DNA from: an uncultured bacterium
GTDB lineage: Bacteria; Actinomycetota; Aquicultoria; SKW223
NCBI GenBank assembly: GCA_938042205.1
Contig: CALIRS010000176.1
Coordinates: forward strand, 1-5,220
Length of the DNA: 5,220 nt
Reading direction: 5' to 3'
The position numbers were made by a program, and so were the translations under genes. Under the pieces are notes generated by a model that searched no databases, had not been told where the DNA came from, and was given only the letters and a program-made list of their open reading frames with translations. This document shows, one piece after another, positions 1 to 5,220 of the stretch (the stretch's first letter is position 1; the number at the start of each line of letters is the position of its first letter).

Positions 1-912
1 GAAACTCAAGCCTGGGATGTTGAGAAAGCAAATTACTGGATGCCTGTAGATCACTATATAAGTGGCATAGAACATGCAGTAATGCACCTTCTATATTCAA
101 GATTTTTTATAAAGGTTTTTTACGACATGGGGCTTGTGAAAACCGTAGAACCTTTCACTCATTTATTGACGCAGGGCATGGTTATTAAAGACGGCGCCAA
201 GATGAGTAAATCCAGGGGGAATGTGGTTGATCCTGAGTATATTATCAAGAAGTATGGTGCGGATACGGCCAGACTTTTTATTCTATTTGCATCTCCTCCT
301 GAGAAAGATCTAGATTGGTCAGATGCGGGAGTTGAAGGTGCTTATAGATTCTTAAGAAAATTAGGAAGACTTGCTGAAGCAATCAGATTATATGAGAGTA
401 AAGAAATAGAGGAAAAGATTAACACCAGGTTGGTTACAAAACTTCATCAAACAATTAAGAGGGTTACCAGGGAAGTTGAAGAAGATCACACATTTAACAC
501 TGCCATCAGCGCTATTATGGAACTCGTTAACTTAATTGATGAAGAGACGAAGTTGAAAAGAGTAGAAAAAAGTATTTTAAAAGAAGCTTTTGAGAAAACT
601 ATTCTTATGTTGTCACCATTTGTGCCTCATAATGCTGAGGAGCTCTGGCGTCGGTTGGGAAATGAAAGTTCAGTTCATATTCAATGCTGGCCAGAATATA
701 TTGAGGAACTAGCTAAAGAAGAGGAAGCAACAATGGTAGTTCAGGTAAATGGTAAGGTTAGAGATAGAGTCAACGTACCGGTTGACATAGATGAAGAAAA
801 AATGAGAGAAATAGCGATTTCCTCTGAAAAAGTAAAGCCATATGTAGAGGGCAAACAAATTGTTAAAGTCATAGCAATAAAGCCAAAACTGGTAAATATT
901 GTAGTGAGTTAA
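1..912 (+). CDS. leuS: Leucyl-tRNA synthetase, C-terminal part (5' end outside window)
   Basis: Class I aminoacyl-tRNA synthetase that charges tRNA-Leu in the cytoplasm. The reading frame is open from base 1 and ends at the TAA at 910-912, giving the last 303 residues; catalytic N-terminal parts and the editing domain lie upstream of the window. Visible family signatures are the pre-KMSKS segment with MPVDHYISGIEHAVMHLLY, the KMSKS loop at 199-213 (window residues 67-71) followed by RGNVVDP, and the conserved stretch running from YGADTARL through DLDWSD to GVEGAYRFL. The helical anticodon-binding domain follows (window residues about 100-235), with the typical MLSPFVPHNAEELW. The small C-terminal domain begins near VVQVNGKVRDRV (residues 246-257), which contacts the tRNA in bacterial LeuRS. 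No frameshift or missing key residue is seen. The gene is followed by a probable terminator, so it is likely transcribed separately from comEA. Identification is secure; only the 5' portion is unseen. Confidence 0.97.
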   Translation, partial: ETQAWDVEKANYWMPVDHYISGIEHAVMHLLYSRFFIKVFYDMGLVKTVEPFTHLLTQGMVIKDGAKMSKSRGNVVDPEYIIKKYGADTARLFILFASPPEKDLDWSDAGVEGAYRFLRKLGRLAEAIRLYESKEIEEKINTRLVTKLHQTIKRVTREVEEDHTFNTAISAIMELVNLIDEETKLKRVEKSILKEAFEKTILMLSPFVPHNAEELWRRLGNESSVHIQCWPEYIEELAKEEEATMVVQVNGKVRDRVNVPVDIDEEKMREIAISSEKVKPYVEGKQIVKVIAIKPKLVNIVVS

Positions 913-945
913 TATTGCTTTATTGATATTTTTTTAATTAGTTTT

Positions 946-966
946 TCCCCTTAACGGGGATTTTTT
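946..966 (+). terminator. Probable intrinsic terminator after leuS
   Basis: A perfect 5-bp stem, TCCCC (946-950) with GGGGA (956-960), closes a TTAAC loop and is followed directly by six T's (961-966). It begins 33 bases after the leuS stop codon. The stem is short but four of its five pairs are G-C, and the T tract is well placed for Rho-independent termination of + strand transcription. The other strand has no U tract after the hairpin, so it is not bidirectional. The short stem is the main reason for doubt. Confidence 0.65.
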
Positions 967-994
967 AAGTTTTTGCTTTGGATTTCTTAGATAG

Positions 995-1038
995 TTTCGA
1001 TAGGTTTCTGAAAATTTCGACTACATCAATTACTTCGA
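995..1038 (+). repeat. Three spaced TTCGA direct repeats upstream of comEA
   Basis: The pentamer TTCGA occurs at 996-1000, 1016-1020 and 1034-1038, preceded by T, T and C respectively. The first and third copies extend to TTCGATAG. The steps are 20 and 18 bases, close to two helical turns each. The surrounding stretch also contains CTTAGA twice (986-991 and 1042-1047). The array lies between the leuS terminator and comEA, where a regulator of comEA could bind. No known operator is recognised, and short repeats in AT-rich DNA can arise by chance. Confidence 0.25.
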
Positions 1039-1107
1039 TAGCTTAGACGAATTGCCTATTTAATAGTAACTTCTTCCTATTTTCAATTTTTTCTTTCTTT
1101 TTCATTA

Positions 1108-1118
1108 TTTAATTGGTG
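1108..1118 (+). promoter_or_regulatory. Candidate -10 element and weak ribosome binding site before comEA
   Basis: TTTAAT at 1108-1113 matches the -10 consensus at five of six positions and would start transcription near 1120, only about five bases before the comEA ATG. Alternatively, GGTG at 1115-1118, six bases before the ATG, can pair with the 3' end of 16S rRNA (part of GGAGGTG) and act as a weak ribosome binding site. The two readings conflict, because a start near 1120 would leave GGTG out of the mRNA. A further TTTAAT lies at 1059-1064. No convincing -35 box is seen for either. The stretch 1071-1110 is almost entirely pyrimidine apart from scattered A's. Confidence 0.22.
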
Positions 1119-1124
1119 TTTTAA

Positions 1125-1874
1125 ATGCAGAAAATAATCGATGTTTTTAGAGAAATTATTCCTGAAGAATACCGAAGCATCGCGTTTGTAAAAGGATATC
1201 TTTTCCTGATTATCATTGCAGGCTTGATACTTTTTATCTATTTTTTACAGTCAATTGGGGGAGGAGCAGAAGAAATAAAGGTTCGCATCTCGAATGATAA
1301 TAATTTACCGAAAAATGCCTATTTAAAGTCAAATACAGAAACCAGACGTTCGTCGGTTGAACCAACAAATACTGCTGCAAAAATATCTGTGCATGTTGCT
1401 GGATGCGTAAAAGCCAGTGGAGTCTATGAAGTAGACGAGGGTTCCAGGGTATTTGATGTTATCCAGCTTGCTAGCCCAGAAGAAGATGCTTGTCTTGATG
1501 TGCTTAATCTTGCCCGTAAGGTTTCTGATGGGGAAAAAATTTATGTACCAAGCCGCGATGAAGTTAAAAAAGCTGGTTGGCCAGAAGTGCTCTTAAATCA
1601 GATTGTTGCAGGAAACCAGCAGAGCTTTAGTCTTACAGGTGGTAGCGGTAGTGAAGAAGGTTATGATTCCTCGAATAAAAAATTTAACCTTAATACATGC
1701 AGTAAAGAAGAGCTTGTAAGTGTTCCCGGAATAGGGGAGAAGACTGCTGAAAGAATAATTGCATATCGAGAGAAGAAAGGAGGGTTTAAATCTGTTGAAG
1801 AACTTCTGGAAGTTTCCGGGATTGGGAAGAAAAAGTTAGAGTCAATGAAAGATTATTTTGTTGTGTCGAAGTAG
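1125..1874 (+). CDS. comEA: Competence protein ComEA, membrane-anchored DNA receptor with SLBB and helix-hairpin-helix domains
   Basis: ComEA binds double-stranded DNA outside the cytoplasmic membrane and delivers it to the ComEC channel during transformation. This 249-residue protein has the family layout. A short cytoplasmic N-terminus precedes one membrane segment (about residues 21-42, FVKGYLFLIIIAGLILF and on), then a polar linker (45-84). An SLBB domain follows (about 87-143, with ISVHVAG, SGVYEV and IYVPSRDE), then a Ser/Gly-rich linker (about 164-184). The C-terminal tandem helix-hairpin-helix domain (187-249) starts FNLNTCSKEELVSVPGIGEKTAE; its hairpins are VPGIG (200-204) and VSGIG (230-234), which contact the DNA backbone in this family. 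The ATG at 1125 fits the membrane topology, although the ribosome binding site is weak (GGTG, 1115-1118). The stop at 1872-1874 lies 15 bases before a possible comEC ATG, so the two genes are probably one operon. Two cysteines in the SLBB domain (C94, C123) are unusual. Function follows from family knowledge and identification is firm. Confidence 0.95.
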   Translation: MQKIIDVFREIIPEEYRSIAFVKGYLFLIIIAGLILFIYFLQSIGGGAEEIKVRISNDNNLPKNAYLKSNTETRRSSVEPTNTAAKISVHVAGCVKASGVYEVDEGSRVFDVIQLASPEEDACLDVLNLARKVSDGEKIYVPSRDEVKKAGWPEVLLNQIVAGNQQSFSLTGGSGSEEGYDSSNKKFNLNTCSKEELVSVPGIGEKTAERIIAYREKKGGFKSVEELLEVSGIGKKKLESMKDYFVVSK

Positions 1875-1889
1875 AAGAATTTCTTAAAA

Positions 1890-1915
1890 ATGAACCACCT
1901 CTTCTTCTGGTAAAT
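1890..1915 (+). other. Apparent displaced N-terminus of comEC (one-base frame break)
   Basis: An ATG at 1890 lies 15 bases after the comEA stop, a usual operon spacing, but in its own frame it ends after seven codons (MNHLFFW, TAA at 1911-1913). The comEC frame is open across this region without a standard start codon and reads NEPPLLLVNV into the annotated GTG at 1916. One extra base after the ATG (AAA instead of AA at 1893-1894) would give MKPPLLLVNVAATLGVMLS, which looks like a complete ComEC N-terminus and first membrane segment. This suggests a one-base deletion that is either genuine or a sequencing/assembly error. A -1 slip by the ribosome would also join the frames, but no slippery heptamer is evident. 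An upstream AGAAG (1873-1877) is at best a poor ribosome binding site. Confidence 0.55.
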
Positions 1916-4276
1916 GTGGCAGCAACACTGGGGGTGATGTTATCAGCTTACAAGCAGTTATCCATTATACTAAGTGTCCTGCTTCTGGTTCTTACCCTCG
2001 TTATAAAAGGAAAGAAGTGGGCATTCTTTATGATGACAGTGTACTTTGCTTTTGCATTAGGTTCTGGATTGGTCATTAAGCAGCGAAAGTCATTAATTAA
2101 CGAAATTGAACAAGTTCCAAAAATTATTACTGGAAGGGTGGTGAAACTTTATCGAAATGGATTTGATATAGAGACAGAGAGGGGAAAAATCAGAATATAT
2201 ATTGCTCGTGATCAGGCGTTTAAGTACAACCTATTTCGAGTGTTAGGGAGCAAAGAGTCTGCAGCAAATGTTACGTACCTAAAGTCGGATGTTGAAGCAC
2301 TGGCAGCTATCGATGATCTTGTTATTTTCGAAAATATCCAGCTAATGCGGGTGGGAAATTTCAAAAAAGCTGAGAAATTCTGGGAAGTAGCAAGAGGAAG
2401 GATAGGAAGTTGCACCGCGCTAGTTATAGGTAAAGAAAAACAGGAATCACTTTCAGGTAATTTTTCTGAAAAAGATAGCTTGGATAAAGTGAATGATAAA
2501 GAAGTAGTTTATTCAGACGACAGGACAAGCGTGGAAAAAATGCGCTTACAAGCTATGATTTACAGGTGTTTGTGCGAAGTACGTAAAGCTATTGTTAAAC
2601 TGGAAAAGTACTATTTTGATAAGTTGAAAAGAAATTTGACATCTTCCTCATTTAATCTTGCGAAAGCGGTTATCACCGGAAATTCCAGCTATCTTAACCG
2701 AAGCGAAGAAGAATGGTTTCGTAGATGTGGATTGATGCATGTAATTGCTGTTTCCGGGACCCACATTACGGTTATATATGGATGCATAATAATTCTATTT
2801 CGTTTTTTGAGAGTCAGAAAAATTGTCGCAATCTTGTCAGGCATTTTATTCTCATTAATCATAGTTCTGTTTTCTGGAGTTTCTCCTTCCGCATTGAGAG
2901 CCTGGGTGGTATTTATCCTGGTGGTTGTTGCTTATTACTCTTCACGCGGAAGCCATGTAAAAGATTTAACACATTTTTCCTATTTTTTCTTAATCCTTAT
3001 TGACCCGCTCGGAATTTATGATATTTCTCTTGTTCTGTCATTTGCTGCAGTATTTGCTCTTTGCTACATTTATCCAGTTCTTAAAGAGATTACGTTTTCA
3101 AGTGTCAATCTAACAGTTGCTGAAGAATCATTGCTGGTGCTGTGGTCAGTACAGTTAGCTGTCAACCCCGTTCTTGCATTCGCTTTTAAAGAGGTACCGT
3201 TAACTTCGAGTCTTGCCAGTTTAATAGTAGTACCGCTGATGTCTCTTTTTCTGATGCTGCTCGTTATTGTCGGGTTCCTGCCCGAAGGAATTTTTATTAA
3301 GGTCTGTTCGCTTATCTTGAATTTTGTTGAGCCTGGAGTAGTTAGTGTCTCGAGATGGTTTTCTTATCTTCCAGCCTCTTCTGTAAAAGTTGACGGATAT
3401 GTCGCATTAATTATCACATTATCACTTCTGGCATTAATTATCTGGATCAAATCGAGAAGTTTTAAGCTAAAGTTGAGATTAATATATCATAACCTTATCT
3501 TACTTGTCATCCTTCTCAGTATTTTTGGCTCATTAAACAAACTTTTGCCTGAAAAAGAAAAAGTAATCTTTTTTGATGTCGGAGAGGGGAATGCATCACT
3601 CTTTGTATCTCGTAATATCAGTGTTCTATTTGATTGTGGACCGCCAGATTCAACTTTATTAGAAAAACTGGTTCGAACTCATAAAGAACACATTAACCAT
3701 GTTTTTCTGTCTCATTATCATCTTGATCATACTGGAGGTCTATCAGAGCTTCTTTACGATAAAAATATTCTTATTGGGGCTGTCTTTTTACCTGAAGAGG
3801 AAGGAGATGCTAAGAAAGAGGTTGCCAGCGCCATCAAGACTGTTTTAAAGAAAAGAAAAATTCCAGTTATTTTAATGGATAAGGGAGTAAAGGAAATAAT
3901 TATCAAGAACGCAAAAATAGAAGTTTTTAGTAATAATGAAAGCATAACGTCTTCAAATGTTAACGAAAACTGTCTGGCTTTTGGGCTATATTCAGATAAA
4001 CTATCTTGTTTGTTTCTTGCCGATATGCCTGCTGATGTTCAGAAAATGGTGATACCAGAAGACAAAAAGTTTGATATCATCACTGTTGCTCATCACGGAA
4101 GTGAAGACGGATTTTCAGAAGATTTTTTCAAAAAAAAGAAACCTGAACTGGCAGTGATTTCCTGTGGAGAGAATATTTATGGTCACCCATCTCCCTATGT
4201 GATAAAAGGGCTCGAAAAGCTTAAAATTCGGTACTTAATCACTCAATACACGGGCGATATTGTGATTTCAAACTGA
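1916..4276 (+). CDS. comEC: ComEC/Rec2-family DNA-uptake channel with C-terminal metallo-beta-lactamase domain
   Basis: ComEC forms the membrane channel through which single-stranded DNA enters the cytoplasm. Counting from GTG 1916 there are 786 residues, a normal length. Domains in order: N-terminal membrane segments (1-56); an extracellular DUF4131/OB-type region (about 60-165, including ITGRVVKLYRNGFDIETERG); a charged linker (173-205); the Competence domain (about 240-515) with ITGNSSYLNRSEEEWFRRCG, AVSGTH (278-283) and many hydrophobic helices; and a metallo-beta-lactamase-like domain (about 550-786). In the last, DVGEGN is 554-559, LFDCG has D573, the metal motif HYHLDH is 600-605, LADMP has D703, HHGSED starts at H726 and GHP is 756-758. 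The HxHxDH motif is intact, so a nuclease role degrading the non-transported strand is plausible; that role is inferred from the family. The start is doubtful: GTG 1916 has no clear ribosome binding site and cuts into the first membrane segment, while a better N-terminus begins at ATG 1890 one frame away. comEB does not intervene between comEA and this gene. Confidence 0.94.
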   Translation: MAATLGVMLSAYKQLSIILSVLLLVLTLVIKGKKWAFFMMTVYFAFALGSGLVIKQRKSLINEIEQVPKIITGRVVKLYRNGFDIETERGKIRIYIARDQAFKYNLFRVLGSKESAANVTYLKSDVEALAAIDDLVIFENIQLMRVGNFKKAEKFWEVARGRIGSCTALVIGKEKQESLSGNFSEKDSLDKVNDKEVVYSDDRTSVEKMRLQAMIYRCLCEVRKAIVKLEKYYFDKLKRNLTSSSFNLAKAVITGNSSYLNRSEEEWFRRCGLMHVIAVSGTHITVIYGCIIILFRFLRVRKIVAILSGILFSLIIVLFSGVSPSALRAWVVFILVVVAYYSSRGSHVKDLTHFSYFFLILIDPLGIYDISLVLSFAAVFALCYIYPVLKEITFSSVNLTVAEESLLVLWSVQLAVNPVLAFAFKEVPLTSSLASLIVVPLMSLFLMLLVIVGFLPEGIFIKVCSLILNFVEPGVVSVSRWFSYLPASSVKVDGYVALIITLSLLALIIWIKSRSFKLKLRLIYHNLILLVILLSIFGSLNKLLPEKEKVIFFDVGEGNASLFVSRNISVLFDCGPPDSTLLEKLVRTHKEHINHVFLSHYHLDHTGGLSELLYDKNILIGAVFLPEEEGDAKKEVASAIKTVLKKRKIPVILMDKGVKEIIIKNAKIEVFSNNESITSSNVNENCLAFGLYSDKLSCLFLADMPADVQKMVIPEDKKFDIITVAHHGSEDGFSEDFFKKKKPELAVISCGENIYGHPSPYVIKGLEKLKIRYLITQYTGDIVISN

Positions 4277-4291
4277 ATCAGAAATTGCGAA

Positions 4292-4300
4292 TGATATAAC
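4292..4300 (+). promoter_or_regulatory. Candidate extended -10 promoter just after comEC
   Basis: TGATATAAC (4292-4300) is an extended -10 pattern: TGn followed by TATAAC, five of six matches to TATAAT. It starts 16 bases after the comEC stop. No good -35 box lies at the usual distance, although extended -10 promoters need one less. Transcription would begin near 4307 and could supply holA, giving a leader of about 130 bases. AT-rich DNA yields such matches by chance. Confidence 0.25.
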
Positions 4301-4345
4301 TTCAAGCTTAAAAGCTATAGAACAGGGCAAACACAGGGTATCGAA

Positions 4346-4429
4346 ATGCAGTTTTTAAAGAAAGGTTGCTGCTTGATCGATAAAGGAAATATTCTTAAGC
4401 AAGCTTTCTGTCAATTGTATTTACTATAA
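4346..4429 (+). CDS. Possible 27-residue small ORF between comEC and holA
   Basis: ATG 4346 opens a 27-codon frame ending at TAA 4427-4429, seven bases before holA. AGGG at 4335-4338, seven bases before the ATG, is a better ribosome binding site than those of its neighbours. The predicted peptide begins MQFLKKGCCLIDKG, has three cysteines and ends in hydrophobic residues. I do not recognise it. Bacillus has a small gene, yqzM, at the same place between comEC and holA, but I see no resemblance. Much of the ORF overlaps an imperfect inverted repeat, which may be the real feature. It could be a leader peptide coupled to holA, or chance. Confidence 0.15.
   Translation: MQFLKKGCCLIDKGNILKQAFCQLYLL
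4359..4409 (+). repeat. Imperfect inverted repeat between comEC and holA
   Basis: Bases 4359-4370 (AGAAAGGTTGCT) pair with 4398-4409 (AGCAAGCTTTCT) at 11 of 12 positions, the exception being a G-G opposition at 4365/4403. The loop is 27 bases (4371-4397) and contains TAAAGGAA. No T tract follows, so it is not a normal intrinsic terminator. Placed just before the holA -10 element, it could be an RNA hairpin in a read-through transcript, or a DNA operator. Confidence 0.35.
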
Positions 4430-4430
4430 T
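4425..4430 (+). promoter_or_regulatory. Consensus -10 element (TATAAT) positioned for leaderless holA transcription
   Basis: TATAAT at 4425-4430 is a perfect -10 hexamer. Six bases separate it from the holA ATG at 4437, so the usual start point (about seven bases past the hexamer end) falls on the A of the start codon. There is no Shine-Dalgarno-like sequence in the 25 bases before that ATG. Together these suggest a leaderless holA mRNA. No clear -35 box is seen at 16-18 bases upstream, which lowers certainty. Confidence 0.45.
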
Positions 4431-4436
4431 CAGCTT

Positions 4437-5220
4437 ATGAAAAAGCCAAGAGTCCTCATACTTGTGGGAATCGACGAAGATTATCTAATGTACAAATCAT
4501 TTGAAGTGGTTGAAAACAATCGCAGAAAAGGGATTTACCCAACTCGGTTTTATCTTTTGGAAAACAGCTTTAAGGAACTTATCTCACTTCTTAATCAATC
4601 TACCTTACTTGGTGGAGGGGAATTTATCTGGGTTCGAGATGCCCAGTTTCTAAAAGATAATGAAATCAAAGAGTTTAGATCTTTACTTGAAAAAGAGATT
4701 TCACGACAGCTGTTGATAACTGTGGTTGAGAAGAGGAAATCTCTTCTTACTCGATGGTGGCAATTCAATGACCTCAAAGGAGTAAAGTTGAAAATTTTTG
4801 AAGAATTGGGCATAAAAGAACTTGCGCATGAACTGGTAAAAATTGCTCTTAAGCATGGAAAAACATTAACCAACGCGGCAGCAGAAATGCTTTTAAAAAG
4901 ATGTCAGCGAAATTTTGGAATCGCTTCACGTGAGCTAAATAAACTCATTTATTATTTTTTTGATAGGAAGACGTTAACTGTAGATGAAGTTCAAGCTTAT
5001 GTTAAAGAATTACCATCAGATAAACTATTTAATTTCATAGATGCGCTTTTGCAGCATGAGCTTCCAGCTGCGGTAAAAAAACTTGAAGACGTCATTGCCA
5101 CAGGAGAGAAACCTGAGGCAGTGTTTTACGTGCTTCTTTCCACTTTTACAAACTACATTCAGGCTGCAACTCTTTTTAAGTCAGGGGTAAACGTAAAGGA
5201 GGTTATTTCAACCACAGGTC
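4437..5220 (+). CDS. holA: DNA polymerase III delta subunit (HolA), truncated by the window edge
   Basis: HolA is the delta subunit of the clamp loader; it opens the beta sliding clamp so it can be placed on DNA at the replication fork. The frame is open from ATG 4437 to the window end, giving 261 of an expected 330-350 residues. The N-terminal part (MKKPRVLILVGIDEDYLMYK) matches the first strand and helix of the AAA+-like domain of delta, which normally lacks a working nucleotide-binding site. The middle part (FGIASRELNKLIYYF, then LTVDEVQAYV) corresponds to the helical domain II. LFNFIDALLQHELPAAVKKL followed by GEKPEAVFYVLLSTF is the start of the C-terminal collar domain. The next in-frame ATG (4488) would remove the first strand, and no standard start codon occurs between the in-frame stop at 4374 and 4437, so ATG 4437 is well supported despite lacking a ribosome binding site. 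Its position after comEC is the familiar Firmicutes order. Identification rests on overall pattern, as delta is weakly conserved. Confidence 0.88.
   Translation, partial: MKKPRVLILVGIDEDYLMYKSFEVVENNRRKGIYPTRFYLLENSFKELISLLNQSTLLGGGEFIWVRDAQFLKDNEIKEFRSLLEKEISRQLLITVVEKRKSLLTRWWQFNDLKGVKLKIFEELGIKELAHELVKIALKHGKTLTNAAAEMLLKRCQRNFGIASRELNKLIYYFFDRKTLTVDEVQAYVKELPSDKLFNFIDALLQHELPAAVKKLEDVIATGEKPEAVFYVLLSTFTNYIQAATLFKSGVNVKEVISTTG

Noticed and set aside
1027..1054. CAATT/AATTG and TTCG/CGAA hairpin before comEA as a terminator or riboswitch
   Set aside because: The two pairings compete or need a four-base bulge, no T tract follows, and no riboswitch core is recognisable.
1052..1080. TTGCCT (1052-1057) with TCCTAT (1075-1080) as a comEA promoter
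   Set aside because: The spacing is 17 bases but the -10 candidate matches consensus at only three of six positions.
2212..2415. Short - strand open frames inside comEC (also 3754-3945)
   Set aside because: Both are antisense shadows of well-supported comEC coding sequence.
2725..3003. Open frame of 92 codons on the + strand inside comEC
   Set aside because: It lies wholly within the conserved Competence domain of comEC in another frame, and its translation resembles no known protein.
4130..4137. Run of eight A's in comEC as a possible frameshift site
   Set aside because: The frame is continuous through it, encoding FFKKKKPE, and the conserved GHP motif follows in the same frame.
4305..4316. 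AGCTT/AAGCT palindrome after the comEC stop as a terminator
   Set aside because: The stem is short and AT-rich with a two-base loop, and no T tract follows.
4595..4873. Open frame of 92 codons on the - strand within holA
   Set aside because: It is antisense to holA, whose frame shows clear family similarity; the translation is low-information and has no supporting start signals.

Overview
This AT-rich window looks like chromosomal DNA from a low-GC bacterium, most likely a Firmicutes/Clostridia-type genome or a relative. The reason is the gene order: the 3' end of leuS, then comEA, comEC and holA, all on the + strand. The comEA-comEC-holA order is familiar from Firmicutes, where Bacillus additionally has comEB between comEA and comEC. 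I cannot name a genus. There is no sign of a mobile element, CRISPR array, tRNA or rRNA.

Layout: bases 1-912 encode the C-terminal 303 residues of leucyl-tRNA synthetase, with the KMSKS loop, the anticodon-binding helical domain and the small C-terminal domain. A short GC hairpin followed by six T's (946-966) probably ends that transcript. A 212-bp gap (913-1124) follows, containing a set of TTCGA repeats and a pyrimidine-rich leader. Next comes comEA (1125-1874), a membrane-anchored DNA receptor with SLBB and double helix-hairpin-helix domains. comEC (about 1890 or 1916 to 4276) encodes the DNA-uptake channel with an N-terminal DUF4131/OB-type region, the Competence membrane domain and a C-terminal metallo-beta-lactamase-like nuclease domain. 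A 160-bp gap (4277-4436) carries possible promoter elements and an imperfect inverted repeat. It leads into holA (4437 to the window edge, truncated), the delta subunit of the DNA polymerase III clamp loader.

Functionally, ComEA captures incoming double-stranded DNA outside the membrane, and ComEC degrades one strand and/or passes the other into the cytoplasm. LeuS and HolA are housekeeping neighbours. I found no clearly new system. The observations most worth checking are (1) an apparent one-base frame break that separates a very ComEC-like N-terminus (ATG at 1890) from the main comEC frame; (2) a perfect TATAAT placed so that transcription of holA would start on its own ATG, with no Shine-Dalgarno sequence, suggesting a leaderless mRNA; and (3) changes in normally well-conserved ComEC motifs (DVGEGN and AVSGTH).
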